A DNA stretch of 64,000 nt, from NCBI GenBank assembly GCA_900554205.1, contig USGM01000005.1, positions 1 to 64,000 on the forward strand. The letters are read 5' to 3'. This stretch comes from an uncultured Lachnospiraceae bacterium. GTDB lineage: Bacteria > Bacillota > Clostridia > Lachnospirales > Lachnospiraceae. Position 1 is the stretch's first letter. Each line of letters begins with the position of its first letter. Made by a program: the position numbers and the translations under genes. Under the pieces are notes generated by a model, which was not told the origin of the DNA, did not search any database, and saw only the letters and a list, made by a program, of their open reading frames with translations. Below are positions 61,278-64,000 of the stretch, in pieces.

Positions 61278-61316
61278 GCTTATTTCCATGCCTTTCTGTA
61301 ATTTGAGAGATGCAGG

Positions 61317-62417
61317 CTATATGTCAAAATGGATTCTCTCTTCCGTTTCCTTATTAAATAGGAATACCTTCCGCGGCTTCAATGCGAACCTGACAGTGGC
61401 GGAGGCAGTGTTTACCGAATTTTCCGCGGCAATGATGGAGCGGATCGTGAGGTTCTGGGAGCAGGGATGCGTGGAGACAACGCTGACATCTCTTCCCATG
61501 ACCTCCAGCCGGTTCAGTGCGCAGCAGAGAGGGCCGTCCTCTTTTAGAATGAAGCCCTCGGGACGGATGCCGACATAGACCTCCTGATCGGGCACGCCCT
61601 TGGCATCGAGAACCGCATTCTCGCCGAGATAGAGCTTACCGGACTTTACCTGTCCCTCAAATACGTTGATGGGCGGAGTGCCGAGGAACTTCGCAACGAA
61701 GAGATTTACAGGATCGTCATAGACATCCTGCGGCTTGCCGAGCTGCTGGACATAGCCGTCCTTCATGACGACAATCAGGTCGGAAATGCTCATTGCCTCA
61801 TCCTGATCGTGTGTGACAAAGATCGTCGTCACCATGGTTTCACGCTGGATACGGCGGATTTCCTCACGGGTCTGCAGGCGCAGTCTTGCGTCAAGGTTGG
61901 AGAGGGGCTCGTCCAGAAGGAGTACCTTCGGTGTCTTTACCAGCGCTCTGGCGATGGCTACACGCTGCTGCTGGCCGCCGGAGAGTTCGTTCGGCTTGCG
62001 CTCCATCAGACCGTCGAGCTGGACAAGCTTCGCAGCCTCATAGACACGCTTTTTCATTTCTTCCTTGGAGAGCTTTTCCGCGCCGCGCAGATTTTCCAGC
62101 GGGAACTGGATATTTTTTTCCACGGTGAGATGCGGGTAGAGCGCATAATTCTGGAATACCAGACCGACGCCCCTGTTCTCGGGGGGAAGCATGGTGACAT
62201 CATCCTCGCCGAAGAGGATTCTGCCCTCTGTGGGCTTTAACAGTCCGCAGATCAGGTTCAGGGTCGTGCTCTTGCCGCAGCCGGAGGGTCCCAGAAGCCC
62301 GATCAGCTTGCCGTCGGGGATTTCAAAGTTAAAATCGCCCACGGCAGTCACTTCGCTGCGATCCTTCTTGTTGCGGCTGGGAAATTTCTTTGTCAGATGT
62401 TCCAATACAATTTTCAT
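61317..62417 (-). CDS. Sugar ABC transporter ATPase (MsmK/UgpC type)
   Basis: A 366-residue ATPase with Walker A LGPSGCGKST near residue 43, signature LSGGQQQRVA near 155, Walker B LLLDEPLSNLD near 175, and a C-terminal TOBE/OB domain (~250-366) with YVGIRPEGF. This regulatory tail distinguishes MsmK/UgpC proteins that serve one or several sugar importers. It starts the operon with two permeases and the binding protein downstream, and may also power the ATPase-less importer at 23-27 kb. Confidence 0.9.
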   Translation of the reverse strand: MKIVLEHLTKKFPSRNKKDRSEVTAVGDFNFEIPDGKLIGLLGPSGCGKSTTLNLICGLLKPTEGRILFGEDDVTMLPPENRGVGLVFQNYALYPHLTVEKNIQFPLENLRGAEKLSKEEMKKRVYEAAKLVQLDGLMERKPNELSGGQQQRVAIARALVKTPKVLLLDEPLSNLDARLRLQTREEIRRIQRETMVTTIFVTHDQDEAMSISDLIVVMKDGYVQQLGKPQDVYDDPVNLFVAKFLGTPPINVFEGQVKSGKLYLGENAVLDAKGVPDQEVYVGIRPEGFILKEDGPLCCALNRLEVMGRDVSVVSTHPCSQNLTIRSIIAAENSVNTASATVRFALKPRKVFLFNKETEERIHFDI

Positions 62418-62498
62418 GGCTCCTCACCTTCTGCCTGTCCGGCGGTATGTTATGTTGGGGGGCAAAAGCCCTATAGAGTTCAGCATTCGTTACGGCAA

Positions 62499-63248
62499 TC
62501 AGATGCCGTAGGACTCCCGCAGGTCGCTGGAAATATGGTCGAGATCGGGATATACAAAGCTCTCCGTGATACCGAAGGCACGCAGGCTCTCGATGAAATA
62601 TTTCTTCCGGTAGCTCGGGATGATGATCTTGTACAGCATGTTTTCGTCGCAGATTTCGTCCAGACGCTGCAGGGAGTTGTGGACGGTGAAATTGGAGTGC
62701 TGCGAATACATGCGCAGGTTGTTCTCCGTGGAGCTGCAGGCAAGGATCTTGTCCACAAGCTCAGGGTTGTGGTGATTATGTTTAAAGGCGGGCAGCAGCA
62801 TTTCCTGCGTCGTGTCCGCATCGATCGGGTAGATGCAGCGGCCGAAGCCCTCCTTTTCGTTCAGCAGATCGGGTGCAAGAACCCAGATACCGGCATCCTT
62901 CTCCGAGGTCGTTTGGTAAGTTTCCGTTGCGAAGAAGGCGGCAATCAGGGGCGACTCGCTCCAGTCCAGCATCCTCGTCGGAAGACCGTAATGCTGCATG
63001 AGCGATACCCATGCGGCGTAATTATGTTTTGCGGGGGGATTGTCCGTGATCTGCCTTGCGCGGGTGTAAAAATCGTTTGTAATATATCTTTCCACATCCA
63101 GACGCTTCTGGCTTCTCTGGATCGAGGGGATCAGCGTCAGCGCCGCGTCCTCCTCTCCGCGATACCACAGGCGTCTGCCGTGTTTTTCATAGAGACCGTT
63201 CATAAAATGAAGCAGCTCATCAATCGTGCGTATTTCCTGAATGAGCAT
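62499..63248 (-). CDS. FRG-domain protein
   Basis: A 249-residue soluble protein. The segment RRLWYRGEEDAALTLIPSIQR near residue 25 and SLMQHYGLPTRMLDWSESPLIA near 105 define the FRG domain, a fold found in phage- and defence-associated as well as standalone proteins, of unknown biochemical activity. It lies 80 bases upstream of the sugar ABC operon on the same strand and is divergent from the methyltransferase gene. Confidence 0.88.
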   Translation of the reverse strand: MLIQEIRTIDELLHFMNGLYEKHGRRLWYRGEEDAALTLIPSIQRSQKRLDVERYITNDFYTRARQITDNPPAKHNYAAWVSLMQHYGLPTRMLDWSESPLIAAFFATETYQTTSEKDAGIWVLAPDLLNEKEGFGRCIYPIDADTTQEMLLPAFKHNHHNPELVDKILACSSTENNLRMYSQHSNFTVHNSLQRLDEICDENMLYKIIIPSYRKKYFIESLRAFGITESFVYPDLDHISSDLRESYGI

Positions 63249-63358
63249 TTTTTCCTCACATTCCGCCGGTATACCGGCTATCTTTCTGTGCGCCGTAGTT
63301 GATTATAACACAAAACCTGTGCTACAATCGAGAAAAAGTGAAAGAAAAAGGAAAAATT

Positions 63359-64000
63359 ATGCCGCAGGAAGAAAATCATAAGCGCCGGGTACATTACTCC
63401 GGCAAATATCCCAGAAATTTCAAAGAGAAATACAAGGAGCTGAACCCCGAAAGGTATTCGGACACCGTGGAGCATGTCATGAAAAAGGGCAGCACACCGG
63501 CGGGAATGCACATTTCCATTATGGTCAGGGAAATTCTGGACATCCTGAAAATCCGGCCGGGCGAGACCGGCTTTGACGCGACGTTAGGCTATGGCGGGCA
63601 CACGAAAGCCATGCTGGAATGTCTCGGGGGACAGGGGCATATGTATGCGACGGATGTTGATCCCATCGAGTCCGAGAAGACGCGGAAGCGGCTTGCTGCC
63701 GCAGGCTTCGGGGAGGACATACTGACAATTAAACTACAGAATTTCTGCACGATAGACGAGATCGCGCGGGAGGCGAGGGGCTTTGACTTCATTCTGGCAG
63801 ACCTCGGTGTCTCTTCCATGCAGATTGACGACCCGGACAGGGGCTTTTCCTATAAGAATGATGGGCCGCTGGATCTGCGGCTGAACCCGGAGGCGGGCAT
63901 CAGCGCGGCGCAGCGCCTCGACAGTATTTCGGCGGAGGAGCTTGCGGGTATGCTCGTGGAAAATTCGGACGAGCCTTATGCGGAGAAGCTGGCGCTGGCG
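63359..64000 (+). CDS. rsmH: 16S rRNA m4C1402 methyltransferase RsmH, long N-terminal form (partial)
   Basis: Open from ATG 63359 to the window end (214 residues so far). A basic extension of about 45 residues (HKRRVHYSGKYPRNFKEKY) precedes the conserved core: GFDATLGYGGHTKAML (SAM loop), YATDVDP, then DFILADLGVSSMQIDDPDRGFSY. These are hallmarks of RsmH/MraW, which methylates N4 of C1402 in 16S rRNA. The long N-terminus separates it from the dcw-cluster RsmH of Firmicutes, and no mraZ or ftsL context is visible. The 3' end is outside the window. Confidence 0.85.
   Translation, partial: MPQEENHKRRVHYSGKYPRNFKEKYKELNPERYSDTVEHVMKKGSTPAGMHISIMVREILDILKIRPGETGFDATLGYGGHTKAMLECLGGQGHMYATDVDPIESEKTRKRLAAAGFGEDILTIKLQNFCTIDEIAREARGFDFILADLGVSSMQIDDPDRGFSYKNDGPLDLRLNPEAGISAAQRLDSISAEELAGMLVENSDEPYAEKLALA

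Noticed and set aside
62397..63302. 301-codon open frame on the + strand
   Set aside because: Antisense shadow of the FRG-domain gene, which shows clear conserved motifs.
1..64000. tRNA or rRNA genes
   Set aside because: No cloverleaf or rRNA-like segment was recognised on either strand by eye.

Overview
The window looks like chromosomal DNA of a Gram-positive gut anaerobe of the class Clostridia, most likely Lachnospiraceae. Reasons: a Trp T-box leader, a glycine riboswitch, LplB/YtcP-type sugar permeases, Gly-Cys/Ala-Cys lipoboxes on exported proteins, GGAGG-type ribosome binding sites and TTGACA/TATAAT promoters. Base composition shifts along the window. The first 5 kb and the DUF3800 patch near 55 kb are AT-rich, and the Wadjet, ABC-exporter and amino-acid genes are richer in G+C. 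This suggests a mosaic of core and acquired DNA. No rRNA, tRNA or CRISPR array was seen.

Layout. 0-5 kb: the 3' end of an IS3-family element, remnants of an HD hydrolase and a HAD phosphatase, a zinc-ribbon membrane protein, a small P-loop kinase, a self-contained 23-codon transcript, and a DUF2791 ABC-class ATPase. 5-7 kb: an SDR oxidoreductase and a CapA-like lipoprotein. 7-15.1 kb: a complete four-gene Wadjet (JetABCD) plasmid-defence operon with its own promoter and terminator. 15.1-17.5 kb: a ClpP / VirD4-like coupling-ATPase pair and a small XRE protein, probably ICE-derived. 17.6-22.2 kb: an XRE regulator and a heterodimeric ABC exporter. 22.2-26.9 kb: AraC regulator, two permeases and a solute-binding lipoprotein, a sugar importer without its own ATPase. 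27-29.3 kb: a hypoxanthine-DNA glycosylase and a Trp T-box controlled TrpB2. 29.3-34 kb: glycine-riboswitch controlled Na+/amino-acid symporter, a 3 x 53-bp repeat, and a trkA / CPA1 antiporter operon.

34-38.5 kb: ABC exporter, MerR/GyrI-type regulator and a UvrA-like ATPase behind a MerR-type promoter. 38.6-42.8 kb: two polytopic glycan-type membrane enzymes and a UbiA-family phosphoribosyltransferase-like protein, followed by fused scraps of a reverse transcriptase and an Rpn-type nuclease. 43.4-45.4 kb: nicotinamidase and nicotinate phosphoribosyltransferase (NAD salvage). 45.4-47.1 kb: a Cys-rich leader peptide with an attenuator in front of an O-acetylhomoserine sulfhydrylase. 47.1-48.7 kb: azlC, azlD, a GH127-like gene and an AraC gene, all carrying internal deletions. 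48.8-54.9 kb: dihydrouridine synthase, flavin reductase, WYL regulator with a GyrI-like protein, and a two-gene ABC exporter. 55-57.8 kb: a DUF3800 gene preceded by a structured RNA, and two lipoproteins. 57.9-62.4 kb: a complete sugar ABC importer (solute-binding protein, two permeases, MsmK/UgpC-type ATPase). 62.5-64 kb: an FRG-domain protein and the start of an RsmH-type methyltransferase cut by the window edge.

Most striking: (i) the Cys-rich leader ORF plus mutually exclusive hairpins upstream of the sulfhydrylase; (ii) the structured RNA in front of DUF3800, whose reading frame is off by one base in an A-tract; (iii) the hairpin-forming 53-bp tandem repeat; (iv) at least six genes that appear to have lost internal segments, several apparently at short direct repeats.
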